A stretch of DNA of 64,000 nucleotides from Nitrospira sp. (lineage in GTDB: Bacteria; Nitrospirota; Nitrospiria; Nitrospirales; Nitrospiraceae), in NCBI GenBank assembly GCA_030123565.1, contig CP126122.1, forward strand, positions 2,494,800-2,558,799. Reading direction: 5' to 3'. This document shows positions 16,879 to 26,834 of this stretch, piece by piece. Below the pieces are notes generated by a model that saw only the letters and a list, made by a program, of their open reading frames with translations, ran no database searches and had not been told where the DNA came from. A program made the position numbers and the translations under genes. Every line of letters starts with the position of its first letter. The stretch's first letter is position 1.

Positions 16879-18312
16879 TCATGGATCACTACGCCGCCCA
16901 AGTCGCACAGGGTCGGATGAAGAGACAGGTACAGCCGTAGCCTGCGAAAGTTTAGAAAGCCCTGACAAAATGTGCTCGGCGACGAGCTGATTCCCTTCAA
17001 CCGTATAATGTCCCGGGCTGCGAAACGGAAAGAGGTTCAGGGGATCTGACTGTGCGGCAAAGACAGGACTGAGGTCGATGACCTCCAGGTTCAGCCGGCG
17101 CACTCGGGCGAGCACTTGATCACGATCCAAGTCCGCGAGCCACGTATTGGCATACCGTCCATAGTGAGGGAGGTAGACAAACACGACCTTTCCTCCCCAC
17201 GTCTCAGTGAGCGTGACCGCTTCTTGCAGGACGGACGTCAAGACGTCCAACGTGTCATCCAGTTCCGACGAGGTTACTCGCGCGAAGAGCAGGCCGAATC
17301 GCTTACGGAGCGCATCGACTTTCATAAACTGTTCGATCTGGTCCGGAAAATTCTCCTGGACCTTGGCCTGCTCGATCTCCTGTCGGACCTGCCGAATGGT
17401 GCCGATCAACCCTGCATCAATGCCTGCCTGCTTTGAAATAAGGCCTTGAAACGGACCTTGAGTAAGATAGGCGCGAAAAAACCCGTTCTTTTCATGCGAG
17501 AGATCGGCGAGATCATTGCCTTCGTAATACACCCAGAGGACGACTTTGGGCCGCACCACGCTGCCGTATTCCTTGAGGATAGCCAATTCGTGTAGGGGTC
17601 CGATGCCGCCCATTCCGAGATTCAGCGTGCGCGGCACGTGCGAACGGATCAGCGCCGCAAAATTTTTTTCCGAGGGAACGCAGGCTCCGTGCACAAATGA
17701 ATCACCGATGACCGCAATCTCGACGGGCTGTCGCGACCACAATCCTGGGGGGTTGTGAAAGCCGTGCTCATCGCTCTGATAAATCGTGTATTGGCCGAGT
17801 TCGTTACAGTAGACGGTCGTCGCATGAGAAATGCCGGCCAGCGGCAAGATCTGTGTTCCCCCATGCTCGATGTAGGCATTCCCGGCGACGGGGGGATACG
17901 CGGTCAAGCCGCGCGCCTCGATGTCCTTAATGACTTGTAACCGATCGCGCGTATCAAACGATTGGCCGCCTTGGATCGCTCGTTGAGCACGATCATCGAT
18001 CTGGTCGCGAGACCAAGCCAGGCCGCGGGTCTGATCGTGAATGTCCTCCCAGGTAAGCCCGGGAGACAGGAGCGTGCGAAGGAGAGCTTCCGCTCCATAG
18101 AGCGAAATGAGCATTGTGACGATCAGCAGACTCAGAGAGATTTTCACCGCCGGCGCGAGACGCAGGCCTGCGAACAGCAGTCCGGCCGACCCCAGCAAGA
18201 CGGCATACGTGCGGGACCATCCATGACGGTACAGCAGATACAGGGCGAAGAATGCCATAAGGCATCCCGCCGTCACGATGATCATGTTCGCAAATCGGGT
18301 CAGTGCAGACAT
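16879..18312 (-). CDS. Membrane-anchored SGNH/GDSL-like hydrolase
   Basis: A 477-residue protein. The first 85 residues hold three hydrophobic helices; the rest is an SGNH hydrolase fold with block I IAVIGDSFVHGACV, block II LNLGMGGIGPLHEL, and a C-terminal SPGHYTVEGNQL that supplies Asp/His-like residues. Such proteins often add or remove acyl groups on surface polysaccharides; the substrate is unknown. AGGAG precedes the ATG by 6 bp. Downstream of a PIG-L deacetylase and a sugar-nucleotide transferase on the same strand, it fits a glycan-decoration cluster. Confidence 0.75.
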   Translation of the reverse strand: MSALTRFANMIIVTAGCLMAFFALYLLYRHGWSRTYAVLLGSAGLLFAGLRLAPAVKISLSLLIVTMLISLYGAEALLRTLLSPGLTWEDIHDQTRGLAWSRDQIDDRAQRAIQGGQSFDTRDRLQVIKDIEARGLTAYPPVAGNAYIEHGGTQILPLAGISHATTVYCNELGQYTIYQSDEHGFHNPPGLWSRQPVEIAVIGDSFVHGACVPSEKNFAALIRSHVPRTLNLGMGGIGPLHELAILKEYGSVVRPKVVLWVYYEGNDLADLSHEKNGFFRAYLTQGPFQGLISKQAGIDAGLIGTIRQVRQEIEQAKVQENFPDQIEQFMKVDALRKRFGLLFARVTSSELDDTLDVLTSVLQEAVTLTETWGGKVVFVYLPHYGRYANTWLADLDRDQVLARVRRLNLEVIDLSPVFAAQSDPLNLFPFRSPGHYTVEGNQLVAEHILSGLSKLSQATAVPVSSSDPVRLGRRSDP

Positions 18313-18579
18313 GACGTACTCCTCGATGCGTCGGATTCAGATTCGAATCAGTTCCCCGGACAACCATACCTCACTACAGACGATCGTGGCGGTCACGACC
18401 GGCTTCGAGGCGTTTCTTAAGACGACCCGCCTGACCCCTTGCTTACCGAAATGAATCGAGTGGGGCTCCGGACGTCGCGGTGTGCGGTAATCGAGCCGTT
18501 GTATCGGGAAGCCTGAGGGGAGGGGGAGACCATCTTCGCGCCTCTCAATCCGTTCCCAGCGCGTCGTGGAGCCGGTCGC

Positions 18580-19245
18580 CTACACCACGAGTTTCCGACA
18601 ATAGAACGCTTCGGCGTATTTGTCGGGGGCGTTCGATTCGATGCCCCGGAGCCGCATCAACGACAAAAACGTATCTTCCGAGAACCACTGTTTGCGGCGT
18701 TGGGTCGCAAAACAATCGATGATGGCGTCGATTTTCTTCCTGCACGTGGCTCGATCGAGCGGGACGAAGAAATTGGGCGAGCCCAGATCCCCGTCGTACT
18801 TGGGAATTTCGTATTCGAGAATCAGGTGATCGCGAAAGGTGTTCCAGGTGAGTTCCGAGATCATGCGGTGATCTTGATGGAGATCGTCCCGATAGTGCGT
18901 CAAAATCAGGTCGGGACAGCAGGCCCGTTTGAGTTGTTCGAAACAAGACTTGATGCGAGGGCCGGAATAGGGGAAGACACTGTCGCGAAAATTTTTCACG
19001 ATGACGGTCTTTTGATGGGCCTGGCTGAGAAACCGCCCGGCCCCTGCCGCCGCTTCCCGCTTTCTGGCCGCCTGGGCGCTGAAAACGACCCAATGGAATT
19101 CGACGTTCCGACCGAACATCTGGATCAGGCGCAGGATGGTGCCGCCGCATCCGATCTCGATGTCGTCGGCATGCGCCCCGAGACAGAGTACCGAATAGGG
19201 CCCCTTCCCGTTGCCGTCATGCCTGGCACGTCCATCGAAGATCAT
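18580..19245 (-). CDS. PIG-L/LmbE family deacetylase
   Basis: A 221-residue zinc-dependent N-acetyl sugar deacetylase. The AHADDIEIGCGG motif near residue 26 provides the first ligands and the catalytic Asp; HYRDDLHQDHR near residue 117 gives the third. Family members remove acetyl from GlcNAc-type amino sugars. It starts 6 bp after the stop of the nucleotidyltransferase gene, with no obvious Shine-Dalgarno, suggesting translational coupling. Probable role: lipopolysaccharide or exopolysaccharide building. Confidence 0.88.
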   Translation of the reverse strand: MIFDGRARHDGNGKGPYSVLCLGAHADDIEIGCGGTILRLIQMFGRNVEFHWVVFSAQAARKREAAAGAGRFLSQAHQKTVIVKNFRDSVFPYSGPRIKSCFEQLKRACCPDLILTHYRDDLHQDHRMISELTWNTFRDHLILEYEIPKYDGDLGSPNFFVPLDRATCRKKIDAIIDCFATQRRKQWFSEDTFLSLMRLRGIESNAPDKYAEAFYCRKLVV

Positions 19246-19251
19246 GTCGCG

Positions 19252-20097
19252 CTAAAATCCCTTCGCCTTCTTGAGATACCCCTGCATACCGAGGTATCCG
19301 TCGCCGGGATCGAGATTCGCGCGCTGTTTCCACAGGGCCCAAGGTGCCTTGTCGCGGGCATACAGGTCGTCCAACAGCATCTTGTCTTTGAACGTGTCCA
19401 TCGAGGCCCAGAACCCGTCATATTCATAGCCGACCAACTGGTTCTGTTCGATGAGTCTCCGGAAAGGCTCCTGGACCAATTCCTCCCCGTCTCTCAAGTA
19501 TTGAAAAATCTCCCGCTTGAACATGAAGAACCCGCCGTTGATACGGACCTGTGAATGGGTGAACTCCTGGATGCCGGACACCCTCCCATCCCGCGTCAGT
19601 TCCACCAAGTGGCAACTCAGCCGCGGCGTCACGCAGAGGAAGCTCGCGACCTTGTCGTGCATCATAAAATGGGCAAACTGTTCCGGCAGCGGCAAATCCG
19701 TAAGGCCGTCCGAGTAGTTGGCGAGAAACATGTTGTCGTCGCCGATATGGCGCTCCACGAACTTAAGACGCTGGCCGATCGTGGTGCCGATTCCGGTGTC
19801 TACGAACGTGATCCGCCAACCTTGAATGTCGGCATTCAACAACCGGATGGACTTCCCCCCCTCGCTCAGCACGAAGTCATTCGAAATACATTCGTTGTAA
19901 TTGAGGAAATATTCTTTGATCGTATCGCCGCCGTGCCCCAGACAGAGAATGAATTCCGTATGGCCGAAATGCGCGTAGTACTTCATGAGGTGCCAGATGA
20001 TCGGCCGATAACCGATCGGCACCATCGGTTTGGGAATCTTGTCGGAATAATCCCGCAGACGCAGGCCGAGGCCTCCGCAAAACAAGACGACCTTCAT
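19252..20097 (-). CDS. Sugar-1-phosphate nucleotidyltransferase (RfbF-like)
   Basis: A 281-residue enzyme that resembles glucose-1-phosphate cytidylyltransferase: MKVVLFCGGLGLRLRDYSDK is the nucleotide loop, KPMVPIGYRPIIWHLMKYY follows, then FILCLGHGGDTIKEYF, NYSDGLTDLPL with the metal Asp, and GGFFMFKREIF. It would make CDP-glucose for dideoxysugars, but other nucleotide specificity is possible. The ATG at 20097 matches the family N-terminus exactly; upstream in-frame codons add an unrelated extension. No other dideoxysugar gene is present nearby. Confidence 0.85.
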   Translation of the reverse strand: MKVVLFCGGLGLRLRDYSDKIPKPMVPIGYRPIIWHLMKYYAHFGHTEFILCLGHGGDTIKEYFLNYNECISNDFVLSEGGKSIRLLNADIQGWRITFVDTGIGTTIGQRLKFVERHIGDDNMFLANYSDGLTDLPLPEQFAHFMMHDKVASFLCVTPRLSCHLVELTRDGRVSGIQEFTHSQVRINGGFFMFKREIFQYLRDGEELVQEPFRRLIEQNQLVGYEYDGFWASMDTFKDKMLLDDLYARDKAPWALWKQRANLDPGDGYLGMQGYLKKAKGF

Positions 20098-20611
20098 CGC
20101 ATCACCCCTCACGAGGAATCCAGCTTCGCCGATCACCCATGGCCATGACAGCCGCACGATCTGCACCGGGGATCAGCCAAGCAATTCTCGTACCGATTCA
20201 TACTCCATATTACGTAGTATTTTTCGCGTCATCACGGAATAATCGAGCGAGATCGCACAGGATGCACGCAACGAATTGAGCAAGTCGTCCCCTTCGTCAC
20301 AGGACCCATCTCATGACCGCCCACAACCGTATCCTCCTCCGTACAGCGCTTCGCCGGACTTCCGTCCTCAACAGGTGGCCCACGACGGCAAGACCGTCCG
20401 CATAGCAACACCCCCACTAGGCAAGTGTAGCAGACAGAACAAAACATCCAGTGGAAGGGAGACCGCCGGAAAGATCGATAGGGAGTCGGAAAGCCGGTAC
20501 GGAACACCGCCAGCAAGAGGAGAGGGAACACCACCAGAGGCACGCGGGCGAACCTTGACCGGACCCACCAAGGCTGAAACCAGACGATTCTCAGGAGTCT
20601 AGAAACAGCCG
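20098..20611. other. Intergenic region, no supported gene
   Basis: About 510 bp between the sugar transferase and the debranching enzyme. Open frames here have poor, arginine/proline-rich composition and no start signals. The stretch near 20210-20235 (ATATTACGTAGTATTTTT) is AT-rich and could hold the promoter for the sugar-transferase cluster. I found no convincing terminator or repeat. Confidence 0.5.
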
Positions 20612-22777
20612 CTATTTGACCGCGACCACTTCGACTTGGCCCGCCCGTCGGATCACGGTGATCCCCACATCGAGATCATGGCGCCGCAGGAGGAGGTCCA
20701 CCGAAGCTGTGCCGACCTTCAAATTCTTGATCTGCATCTCGCCGACGAATTCCGGCAGGATGGGATAATTGAAAATCACCTTGCGCTCCGATGCGATGAT
20801 CGACAAGCCGAGGCAGGCTTGAAGCGCCATGAATGCCGAGCCAGCCGCCCAGGCCTGCGGGTTGCAGGCCACCGGATACCGCGTCAGCCCTTGGCCTGGT
20901 CGACGCACAAACCCGCAGAAGAGTTCCGGCAACCGATGGAAGTCGAGAACGAGACTGACTTCGAACAGGCTGGTCATGACCTTTTCCACCCCGGCCTTGA
21001 GGCCGTACCGTGCCAGGCCGGCGGCAATCATGGCATTGTCGTGGGGCCAGACCGAGCCGTTGTGGTATGACATCGGATTGTACCGGCGTTCGGAATCGGC
21101 CAAGGTTCGAACCCCCCAGCCGCTGAACAACTCATCGGACATGAGCGTTTCCGCCAAACGCCTGGCATGTTCGTCGCTCGCAATTCCCGTATAGAGGCAA
21201 TGGCCGGCGTTGGATGTCTTCACCCGACAGGGCTGTTTCCGGCCGTCCAGGGCAAGGGCATAGGTGGAGAGGTCATCGCACCAAAATACCTCCTCGAACC
21301 GCTCCTTGAGCGACCTCGCCTGCCGCCGTAACTGGCTGGCGCGATCGGCATATCCGAGTGCATCCGCCAGCTTGGAAGCCTGCAATTTCGCGTCGTACAC
21401 GTAGCCCTGTACTTCGCACAACGCGATCGGGCCCTCCGCCAAAGAACCGTCTTCGTGCGAAATGGAATCGTGCGAGTCCTTCCAGCCCTGATTGTCCAAC
21501 CCGGTGGGCGATTTCCGCACATACTCGACGAATCCATCCCGATCGGGATCGCCGAACGTATCCATCCAGGTCAGCGCCAGTTCGAGATTGGGCCAAATCG
21601 AGTGCATGAATGCCAGATCCCCGGTCCGCTCATAATAGGCTCCGGCCAACATCACGAACAGGGGGGTGGAATCGACGCTGCCGTAATAGAGCCCGAACGG
21701 AATCTCTCCCAACGCGGCCATCTCACCCTTGCGGGTTTCGTGGAGAATCTTGCCCGGCTCGGCGTCCTGAGCTGGATTCACCTCCTTGGCCTGCGTGGAT
21801 GCCAGATAGGACAAGACGCCACGCCCTAATTCCGGCCTGATCCAGAGACACTCCAACGCGGTGATGATACCGTCCCGCCCGAACGGCGTACTGAACCACG
21901 GCACGCCCGCATAGGGATAGGGACCTTCTTTCGTATCGGTAACCATCATGCGCACATCCAACAGCGAACGATTCCACCATTCGTTGAATTGGGCGTTGGA
22001 GGTCTGAATGACACAATCCTGCGTCCGCTCCGCCCCGATCGCGAGCCCTGCTTCGGCCATCGCCGCATCGTAGGCCAAGAGGGGCCGGCGGTTCTCAGCC
22101 AGATCACAAGCCACCATCACCGCCACCACCACCTCCCCCTTCGGGTCGAGTTCGATGTCGAAGGTCGCTTGCGAGGCCGTGACCTCATGGGGAACCGGGG
22201 CGAATTGAATCCGCGTCTCTCGGATCACTCCATCGAGCCCTTCATAGCTCAACACCAGCAGATCGTTCCGCAACACGTTCGGCAGCTGCGTGCCCTTCCG
22301 TGCGCGTTTCTTGCCGCGAACCTCGAAAATGTCCGCGAAATCTGCTTCAAATCGGATCGACAGGGCCATCTTCACCGGCGTCAGGCTGTAGTTCGAGAGC
22401 CGAAATCGCTCATAGCTCACCCCATTCCAGAGAAAGCGAGAGCGAAAGACGTGGACACTGCCGCGTGGAATCGCGATACGGCCGTCGCGATATAGGTCCG
22501 GATTCGTGAGGTCCACGGCCAGCAAGGCATTGTCCTCCTTGACCGTCGAACTGAGGAGCATCGGACGATCATTGTTCAGGAACAATTCCTGCCGCGACAG
22601 AAATCTGGTCCCTTCGTGAAACAACCCCTGCGTGCCGCGCCCCACCGGCTGAATGTCGCCATAACGGTCGAACACGCCGAACGTCTCTCCGTGTTTGAGC
22701 ACACGTGTACGGTTATCCGCCATCGACGAACTGGCCAGGATATAGAACTGATCATTGACGCTGATGATTTCTTCCAC
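20612..22777 (-). CDS. Glycogen debranching/amylo-alpha-1,6-glucosidase family protein
   Basis: A 721-residue protein with an N-terminal beta-domain (GDE_N_bis type: GLFHEGTRFLSRQELFLNND) and a C-terminal (alpha/alpha)6 barrel (GVPWFSTPFGRDGIITALE, NQGWKDSHDSISHEDGS, RRYNPMSYHNGSVWPHDNA). It is expected to hydrolyse alpha-glucosidic branches in glycogen-like glucans; no signal peptide is visible. The GTG at 22777 is preferred because GGAGG lies 5 bp upstream; a TTG nine codons earlier is the alternative. A GT4 glycosyltransferase and transporters lie upstream on the same strand. Confidence 0.87.
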   Translation of the reverse strand: MEEIISVNDQFYILASSSMADNRTRVLKHGETFGVFDRYGDIQPVGRGTQGLFHEGTRFLSRQELFLNNDRPMLLSSTVKEDNALLAVDLTNPDLYRDGRIAIPRGSVHVFRSRFLWNGVSYERFRLSNYSLTPVKMALSIRFEADFADIFEVRGKKRARKGTQLPNVLRNDLLVLSYEGLDGVIRETRIQFAPVPHEVTASQATFDIELDPKGEVVVAVMVACDLAENRRPLLAYDAAMAEAGLAIGAERTQDCVIQTSNAQFNEWWNRSLLDVRMMVTDTKEGPYPYAGVPWFSTPFGRDGIITALECLWIRPELGRGVLSYLASTQAKEVNPAQDAEPGKILHETRKGEMAALGEIPFGLYYGSVDSTPLFVMLAGAYYERTGDLAFMHSIWPNLELALTWMDTFGDPDRDGFVEYVRKSPTGLDNQGWKDSHDSISHEDGSLAEGPIALCEVQGYVYDAKLQASKLADALGYADRASQLRRQARSLKERFEEVFWCDDLSTYALALDGRKQPCRVKTSNAGHCLYTGIASDEHARRLAETLMSDELFSGWGVRTLADSERRYNPMSYHNGSVWPHDNAMIAAGLARYGLKAGVEKVMTSLFEVSLVLDFHRLPELFCGFVRRPGQGLTRYPVACNPQAWAAGSAFMALQACLGLSIIASERKVIFNYPILPEFVGEMQIKNLKVGTASVDLLLRRHDLDVGITVIRRAGQVEVVAVK

Positions 22778-22887
22778 GTGTCCCTCCAATAACCAGAAGC
22801 TCAAGCACGAACCGACCCGCCCATCCTCATCTCTACTCTATCCCATCGGGCGGACCGGAAGGAGATCATTTTCCATCGTCAACAGAC

Positions 22888-24258
22888 TCACTGACTCGTC
22901 GGCTGGGTGGCCATCACCACCGGCCGCGGACCTTCTTCCACGGGACGGAGGTTCGCCTCCGTCCAATTGGTGCGTATCCAGCGCACGACCCGCGCCGCGA
23001 CGAACGCCGAAAGGAAGAGCCCCACACCGATCCCGAACACGCTGGGGCGCTCGCCGAATTCCTGCGTCGTCCAGCCGAAGATCGTCATGCCGGCGATGGC
23101 CGAGGTCATTGCCCCGAGATTATAAATCGCCAGCACCCGGCCCAAAAGCGAAGCCGGCGCGATCTCCTGCAACACTCCCCAAGCCACCGGCGTCAGGGTG
23201 CCGGTCCCCATCCCAATGATCACCATAAGCGTCGCCGCCATCAGCCGATTCGACGTCCAGATCAATCCGAGCATCGCCAGGCCGCTGACGCAACTGGAGA
23301 GCGACATCAACTGAATCCGTCGAGGGAGCGTCCAAGACGACAATGATACTAACCCCAGCGACACCAGCAATAATCCGACACCGAAAGCAGACCAAAGGTA
23401 CCCCACCTCGATGGGGCCGAGATCCAACAATTTCTTGCCGAACACGGGAAAGAGCGTACTGAAAGCGCTCGTTGCAAAGGTATACATCGACGCCGCCCCG
23501 ATCAACATGAGAATGATCCGTTGCCGACTGAGCACGTAGTGGAAGCCCTCCTTGACGTCGCGGAAGGTCCCGGCCAGTGACGCGTCGCCGGCCGGCGCCG
23601 ATTCGGTCGGCGCAAACCGCACGAAGAGAAAGCAGCTCGCCGAAACGACGTAGCTGACCGCATTCACACAGAGCACTTCCTGCGAACTCATCGTCGCGAT
23701 GCCGACCCCGCTGAGCACCGGCCCGACGATGATGCCGATGCTGGTCGTCGTCTGCAATAACGCGTTGGCGGCGGTGAATTCGTGGCGGGAGACCAACGAC
23801 GGAATCGCCGCGGTCAGCGCGGGGCCGAATACCGCCGAGGCGACGGCATGGACGAACACCATCAGATAGAGCCGCTCGATGCTGAACGACTCCACCGGAA
23901 TCAGACAGGGGATCACGCCCAGGACCACCGCGCGAATCAGGTCGCTGCTGATCAGCAAAATTTTTTTGGGAACGCGATCGACGATCACGCCGATGAAGGG
24001 GCCGAATAGGATGGGCGGCAAGGTCTGCAGCAGCCCGATCATGGTCGTCTTGAGGGGAGAGCCGGTGATAGCGTAAACAAACCAGAGCAACGCGAGCTTC
24101 GACACACCATCGGCGACTTGTGAGACCATCTGGCCCCACCAGACGAGCGTGAAGTCGCGCGTCAACAGATGCGGCGACCACTTCACGTTCGGGCGTTCCG
24201 GCTCTCCTCCGCTCCCGTGCCGTGGCTCCATCATGTCGGCGAACCGATGGTCAGACAC
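22888..24258 (-). CDS. MFS transporter (enterobactin-exporter-like)
   Basis: A 456-residue major facilitator protein with about 12 membrane segments. The N-terminal half shows LLTRDFTLVWWGQMVSQ, ALLWFVYAITGSPL and the loop RVPKK in place of the usual RxGRR. It resembles the EntS/MFS_3 branch of drug or siderophore exporters; the substrate is unknown. It is clearly paralogous to the MFS protein at 25520-26800, and the BON-domain gene lies between them. The GTG start is weakly supported; an ATG eight codons later is possible. Confidence 0.85.
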   Translation of the reverse strand: MSDHRFADMMEPRHGSGGEPERPNVKWSPHLLTRDFTLVWWGQMVSQVADGVSKLALLWFVYAITGSPLKTTMIGLLQTLPPILFGPFIGVIVDRVPKKILLISSDLIRAVVLGVIPCLIPVESFSIERLYLMVFVHAVASAVFGPALTAAIPSLVSRHEFTAANALLQTTTSIGIIVGPVLSGVGIATMSSQEVLCVNAVSYVVSASCFLFVRFAPTESAPAGDASLAGTFRDVKEGFHYVLSRQRIILMLIGAASMYTFATSAFSTLFPVFGKKLLDLGPIEVGYLWSAFGVGLLLVSLGLVSLSSWTLPRRIQLMSLSSCVSGLAMLGLIWTSNRLMAATLMVIIGMGTGTLTPVAWGVLQEIAPASLLGRVLAIYNLGAMTSAIAGMTIFGWTTQEFGERPSVFGIGVGLFLSAFVAARVVRWIRTNWTEANLRPVEEGPRPVVMATQPTSQ

Positions 24259-24285
24259 CCTGTGACTGTGGATTCATGTGATGTC

Positions 24286-25293
24286 CTATTCTCCGGCCAC
24301 CAATCGTACGCTCTCGGTGTTGACCGCCCGCACGCCCGGGACTTGTCGGGCCGCTTGGGCCGCTTCCAATACGATGACCTGAAACCGCGTCGTCCCGCTC
24401 AAGGTGACGACGCCGTCCTCGGTTCTTACATCGAACTTCACCGATTGCAAGGTTTTACTTTTCTCGAACCGTTCCTTGACCAGTTGTGTCAGTACTTTGT
24501 CGCGTTCTGCGACGAGTCCACGGGTCGCGTCTGGCTCGACCTTCAGGCGGTTCTCTACCGCATGCACTCCTTCAAGACATCGCACGATGTCGGTCGCCGC
24601 CTTCTTATCCGATTCTTGCGACACTTTCCCGAGCAAGACGAGGTCCTTTTCCTTGACGTCCACCTCGATCTCGTAGGGGAACAGTCGCGGATCGGCCATG
24701 AGCGCCAACTTAGCCGTCACCATCGATGACTTCATCGGCTTTTTGGCTTCAGGCTCCGGGGCCTTGGGGCGATCTCCTGCAGCGCCCTCGCCGGAAGGGG
24801 GCGGTGCCTCTACCGCCGGTTTCGCCTCCGTCGCATGGGGGACGGAAGGGCAGGGATGTTCGGGAGCTGCATCGGCTTCTTTGGATTTCGTCTCCGGTTC
24901 TTTGGATTTCTGTTCCGCCTCTTTCGCCTTATGGTCTGGTTCTTTGGCCTTCGCTGCTGGGTCCTTCGGTTTGAGATCTTGGTCCTTCGGCTTACTCTCG
25001 GCATCCTTGGCCTTCGTCTCCCCTTCTTTGGGCTTTGCGTCGGCCTCTTTCGGTTTTTGTTCAACCGGCTTTGATTCCGGATCTTTCGGCTTGGAATCTG
25101 AGTCTTTCGGCTTGGAGTCCGGCTCCTTCACTTTCACATCGGGATCTTTGGCTCGTTGCGCCGGCGGCGGTTCAGATTTTCCTTCCGGCACCGACTCCGC
25201 CCAAACGACCGGACTTGCACCCCACATTCCAGACAGGCCTGTGAGCGCCAACACCACTATCAAACAAACAGTCTGCGTCATCCGCATAGGCAT
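24286..25293 (-). CDS. Exported BON-domain protein with Lys/Pro-rich repeats
   Basis: A 335-residue protein. A signal peptide ends near VVWAES (about residue 32). Residues 45-140 are a low-complexity track of KPKD/KAKE-type units. The C-terminal part has two BON-like segments, around SSMVTAKLALMADPRLFPYE and VKFDVRTEDGVVTLSGTTRF, which in other proteins bind membranes or envelope surfaces. Function is unknown. It lies between two paralogous exporters and could be part of their envelope assembly. ATG codons at 25293 and 25287 are both possible; the second has better spacing to AGGGG. Confidence 0.8.
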   Translation of the reverse strand: MPMRMTQTVCLIVVLALTGLSGMWGASPVVWAESVPEGKSEPPPAQRAKDPDVKVKEPDSKPKDSDSKPKDPESKPVEQKPKEADAKPKEGETKAKDAESKPKDQDLKPKDPAAKAKEPDHKAKEAEQKSKEPETKSKEADAAPEHPCPSVPHATEAKPAVEAPPPSGEGAAGDRPKAPEPEAKKPMKSSMVTAKLALMADPRLFPYEIEVDVKEKDLVLLGKVSQESDKKAATDIVRCLEGVHAVENRLKVEPDATRGLVAERDKVLTQLVKERFEKSKTLQSVKFDVRTEDGVVTLSGTTRFQVIVLEAAQAARQVPGVRAVNTESVRLVAGE

Positions 25294-25519
25294 ATGCCCC
25301 TCATGAGTTGAGTTGACCAGAGACTGCGAGGCCGATCATCGAGCACCCGGCGTGCATCGTCGTGTCAAGAAACGAGCGCAGTCAGGAAGAAAAGACATAC
25401 GCGAGGCAGGGAGAGAAAGCAACTCCTGCAGGAACCGAACGATGAAGCTGAACGAAAACGACGGCGCGAACAGCATGTTGCCGCCGCGCCGATCGAGGAA
25501 GAACGAGGGGGAAAGAAGG

Positions 25520-26800
25520 TTATGCCGCAACCGGTCTCGCGACCAGGTCACGGCGGCTGACTTGCACCGTGACCACAGCGGTGAGCAACAGGAGCAGCCC
25601 GATCCCGATCAGACTCGCAGCGGGACCGACCGCATCGGCGGCCCATCCAAATCCGGCCATGCCGACCATTGCCGAGGCCATCCCACCGGTGCTGAACGTC
25701 GTGAAGACACGCCCCAACAGATGCTCCGGCGTGACCTCCTGGAGCATCGCCCACACGACCGGGTAAAAGAGGGAGGTGCTCCCTCCGATAATGATGATCA
25801 ACAAAAACGTGCTGAAGAGGACCGGCGTTTGAATCAACCCCAATGCGCAGACGGCTACCCCGCCGATCGCCAGGGATCGGCCGATTTTCGCCACTCGATC
25901 CTGGAACGTGCCCTGCGGAGTCCTGGCAAGCCACAGAGAGGCCGCCAACATCCCGATACCCAGCGCCGACCACAGCCAACCGAGTTCCATAGGACCGACT
26001 TGCAACAGCTCTTTCGCCACCACCGGAAGGAGAAACACGAAGGCACTGATCGCGAGGTTGTACAGAACTGCGGTAATCATCAGCGCGAACACCACCCGGT
26101 GCTGCAGGAACACGAAACGAAATCCGACCATCATGTCCTGAATGACCGGAGTGGATAGGGCATCGAGGCCCTTGACCGCACGGGTATCCCGCACGCGAAT
26201 CGGGAAGAGGAAGAGCGCGGACACCAAAAAGGTCGCGGCATCCACATAGAGTACATTCTGCGCGCCGATCAAGGCGATGCCGAGACCGCTCATGGCCGGA
26301 CCCAGCAGGACTCCTATGTTGGTGGTGCTCTGCAGGAAGGCGTTCGCCGACGTGAGTTGCGACCGCTGAACGATCGAAGGCACCGCAGACGCCAAGGCCG
26401 GACCAAACACGGTGGACACGATCGAGATCAGGAATACCAGGACATACAACCGCTCGAGCGTCAGCATGTCGAACGTATAGAACAGCGGGATCAGCAAGAC
26501 CATCAGCGTCCGTAAGAGGTCCACCACGATCATGACTGCTTTCTTGGGAAGACAATCGAGATAGACACCGATGAGCGGCCCGAACACCAGCGGAGGAATC
26601 GTCTGCAGCAGCCCGATCGCGGTCATCTTGAGCGCGGACCCGGTCATCTCATAGACGAACCACAACAGCGCGACCTTATTCAACCCGTCGCCGATCTGGG
26701 AGATGACCTGGCCGGCCCAGAGACAGCCGAAGTCCCTTGTTCCCAGCAACCGCCAACCGGATACGTTCGACTCAGGAGTAGATTGAGGCTCGTCTGCCAT
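25520..26800 (-). CDS. MFS transporter, paralogue of the 22888-24258 protein
   Basis: A 426-residue major facilitator protein with about 12 membrane segments. It shares the framework LLGTRDFGCLWAGQVISQ, ALLWFVYEMTGSALK and IGLLQTIPPLVFGPLIGV with the protein at 22888-24258, so the two arose by duplication. The ATG at 26800 is chosen because AAGGA lies 7 bp upstream and the homologous region begins soon after. The substrate is unknown. It starts 34 bp after the GT4 glycosyltransferase gene ends. Confidence 0.86.
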   Translation of the reverse strand: MADEPQSTPESNVSGWRLLGTRDFGCLWAGQVISQIGDGLNKVALLWFVYEMTGSALKMTAIGLLQTIPPLVFGPLIGVYLDCLPKKAVMIVVDLLRTLMVLLIPLFYTFDMLTLERLYVLVFLISIVSTVFGPALASAVPSIVQRSQLTSANAFLQSTTNIGVLLGPAMSGLGIALIGAQNVLYVDAATFLVSALFLFPIRVRDTRAVKGLDALSTPVIQDMMVGFRFVFLQHRVVFALMITAVLYNLAISAFVFLLPVVAKELLQVGPMELGWLWSALGIGMLAASLWLARTPQGTFQDRVAKIGRSLAIGGVAVCALGLIQTPVLFSTFLLIIIIGGSTSLFYPVVWAMLQEVTPEHLLGRVFTTFSTGGMASAMVGMAGFGWAADAVGPAASLIGIGLLLLLTAVVTVQVSRRDLVARPVAA

Positions 26801-26834
26801 GCTGTGTCCTTCTGCGAGGGTTAGGTCGCACCGA

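Noticed and set aside
20232-20543. A 103-codon open frame in the intergenic region
   Set aside because: Cys/Arg/Pro-rich composition without start signal; likely chance.
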